Source: Bacteroides thetaiotaomicron VPI-5482
GTDB lineage: Bacteria; Bacteroidota; Bacteroidia; Bacteroidales; Bacteroidaceae
Reading direction: 5' to 3'
Length of the DNA: 64,000 nt
Assembly (NCBI RefSeq): GCF_000011065.1
Contig: NC_004663.1
Location: 3,100,001 to 3,164,000 of the forward strand
This document shows, piece after piece, positions 62,750 to 64,000 of the stretch; the first letter of the stretch is position 1; each line of letters starts with the position of its first letter. The notes under the pieces are model-generated. The model was not told the DNA's origin. It ran no database searches and was given only the letters and a program-made list of their open reading frames with translations. The translations under genes were made by a program, and so were the position numbers.

Positions 62750-64000
62750 ATGAAAATCAAACAGATTTTATACTTAATGTCGTTCTGCTTATTGCTTTCG
62801 GCAACAACCTTCGCGCAGCAAGTTCAGGAATTTACCGTTTCAGGAACTGTCGTGGATAAGGACAAGCTATCCATGCCCGGCGTATCGGTATACATCAAAG
62901 ACAAGCCCTCCAAAGGTACCACAACCGACAATGACGGTAATTTCAAGCTGAAAGTGGTTTATGGAGACAAAATGATATTTTCTTTTATCGGCTTCAAACC
63001 GTCGGAGCACGTGGCCATCAAACCCCAAACCGACTTAACGGTCACACTGCTTGAAGACAACAATTCCCTTGATGAAGTGGTTGTCGTCGCACTGGGAAAC
63101 GTTCAGCGGAAAATCAGTTCGGTAGGTGCCATTACGACGGTCAGCACTAAAGATATCCAGTCCCCCTCCCCTTCCATCAGTAACTTGTTGGGAGGCAGGG
63201 CAGCCGGTGTCATTTCCTTGCAGAGCAGTGGCGAGCCCGGTCAGAATATCGCCGATTTCTGGGTACGTGGTATCGGTACGTTCGGAGCCAACAGCAGTGC
63301 CCTTGTACTGATTGACGGTCTGGAAGGCGACCTCAACACCATCGACCCTGCCGATGTCGAAAGTTTCTCCATCCTGAAAGACGCGTCGGCAACTGCCGTG
63401 TACGGAGTAAGGGGAGCCAACGGAGTCGTATTGGTCAACACCAAGAAAGGCCTTTCGGGCAAAATTCAGATTACCGGACGTTTCAACACCACGCTGTCCG
63501 TCCTCAACCGTCTGCCGAAATATCTGGGAGCTTATGAGTATGCGCAGTTAGCAAACGAAGCCAGAGCAGTACGGAACGAAACACCTTTGTATGACGATAC
63601 GGAAATGGGAATTATACGCGACGGTCTCGACCCCGACCTCTATCCCAACGTAAACTGGCAGGATGAGATACTCAACAAAACATTCTGGCGGCACACTTAT
63701 TATGTAAGCGGACGTGGCGGAAGCGATGTGGCACGTTATTTTCTGAGCCTGGGAGGTAAAAACGAAAGTGCGGCCTACAAGGTAGACAAGAACAGTATAT
63801 ACAGTTCGAACGTCAGCTACAACACCTATAATTACCGTATCAATCTAGACGTGAACCTGACCAAATCAACGAAAGTTTATTTGGGTTCTGACGGATTCCT
63901 CTCCCAGTTGAATCAGCCCGGCGTAGCCAATACCGAATATATATGGGGAGCACAGTCGCGGCTTACTCCATTGTCCATTCCCACCCAATATTCCAATGGT
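62750..64000 (+). CDS. SusC-type TonB-dependent receptor (partial, runs off the edge)
   Basis: The ATG at 62750 opens 417 visible codons. It has a signal peptide (cut near TTFAQQ), a carboxypeptidase-D-like N-terminal domain (FTVSGTVVDKDKLSMPGVSV), and the plug domain with the SusC signature LLGGRAAGVISLQSSGEPG, FWVRGIGTFGANSSALVLID and SILKDASATAVYGVRGANGV. The barrel starts about residue 230. The partner SusD gene is expected beyond the window. It imports a glycan across the outer membrane. Confidence 0.93.
   Translation, partial: MKIKQILYLMSFCLLLSATTFAQQVQEFTVSGTVVDKDKLSMPGVSVYIKDKPSKGTTTDNDGNFKLKVVYGDKMIFSFIGFKPSEHVAIKPQTDLTVTLLEDNNSLDEVVVVALGNVQRKISSVGAITTVSTKDIQSPSPSISNLLGGRAAGVISLQSSGEPGQNIADFWVRGIGTFGANSSALVLIDGLEGDLNTIDPADVESFSILKDASATAVYGVRGANGVVLVNTKKGLSGKIQITGRFNTTLSVLNRLPKYLGAYEYAQLANEARAVRNETPLYDDTEMGIIRDGLDPDLYPNVNWQDEILNKTFWRHTYYVSGRGGSDVARYFLSLGGKNESAAYKVDKNSIYSSNVSYNTYNYRINLDVNLTKSTKVYLGSDGFLSQLNQPGVANTEYIWGAQSRLTPLSIPTQYSNG

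Noticed and set aside
1..64000. tRNA, rRNA or known riboswitches
   Set aside because: I looked for tRNA arms and common riboswitch cores in the gaps and saw none; a covariance-model search would settle this.

Overview
The window is chromosomal DNA of a gut Bacteroides, probably close to B. thetaiotaomicron, B. ovatus or B. faecis. The evidence is a SusC-type TonB-dependent receptor, DUF4476, DUF3836 and DUF4988-type proteins found mainly in Bacteroidales, the long Bacteroidota form of IspG, and promoters of the Bacteroides type (TTG, 19-20 bases, TAnnTTTG). I found no rRNA, tRNA or CRISPR array.

Layout. 1-4.0 kb: a leftward outer-membrane operon of porin, imelysin and di-heme DUF1111 protein, facing a TetR-type regulator that is cut short. 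The three promoters here share a GGGTATT element placed over the -33 site. 4.5-6.7 kb: a scar zone with an IS1182-like transposase fragment, an Abi_2 fragment and a broken tyrosine recombinase. 7.1-12.7 kb: a phase-variation module with an OmpA-like protein, a large lipoprotein with a collagen-like stretch, a 261-bp invertible promoter segment and an intact tyrosine recombinase. In this assembly the promoter points away from the surface genes (predicted OFF). 13.0-16.3 kb: rplS, a gene-free stretch with unusual phased palindromes, an ECF sigma factor with a membrane partner, and a ROK glucokinase. 16.5-22.4 kb: a complete MacAB/TolC-like tripartite exporter with two permeases. 22.5-30.4 kb: MsrAB, a DUF3836 protein, an envelope glycosyltransferase, a DUF4476 cluster and CvfB. 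31.1-34.0 kb: an AT-rich accessory island (small ORF, membrane protein, a protein resembling the uracil-DNA-glycosylase fold, WG-repeat protein, WYL regulator). 34.3-40.7 kb: malate dehydrogenase, a metal-efflux ATPase with a Fur-family regulator, a Fic protein and a coiled-coil protein with a sigma-region-4-like segment. 41.4-47.9 kb: a housekeeping block (ispG, purE, gcvH, PAP2, rpoN, and pepP facing the other way). 48.1-55.7 kb: a rhamnose-glycan block of two GH78 rhamnosidases and an esterase. 56.4-64.0 kb: a uridine-kinase-like protein, a Na/Pi transporter, then a PHP phosphoesterase, a TIG/NHL lipoprotein and a SusC receptor that runs off the edge.

The most unusual signals are three intergenic arrays of quasi-palindromes 13-16 bp long, each repeated at exactly 22 bp (13464-13542, 13751-13809 and 41079-41160). 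Their palindrome sequences are unrelated but their spacing is identical. Next in interest are the invertible promoter, the shared operator of the truncated TetR, and the island at 31.1-34.0 kb, which could be an undescribed accessory or defence system. All functional calls come from motif recognition by eye; no database search was run.
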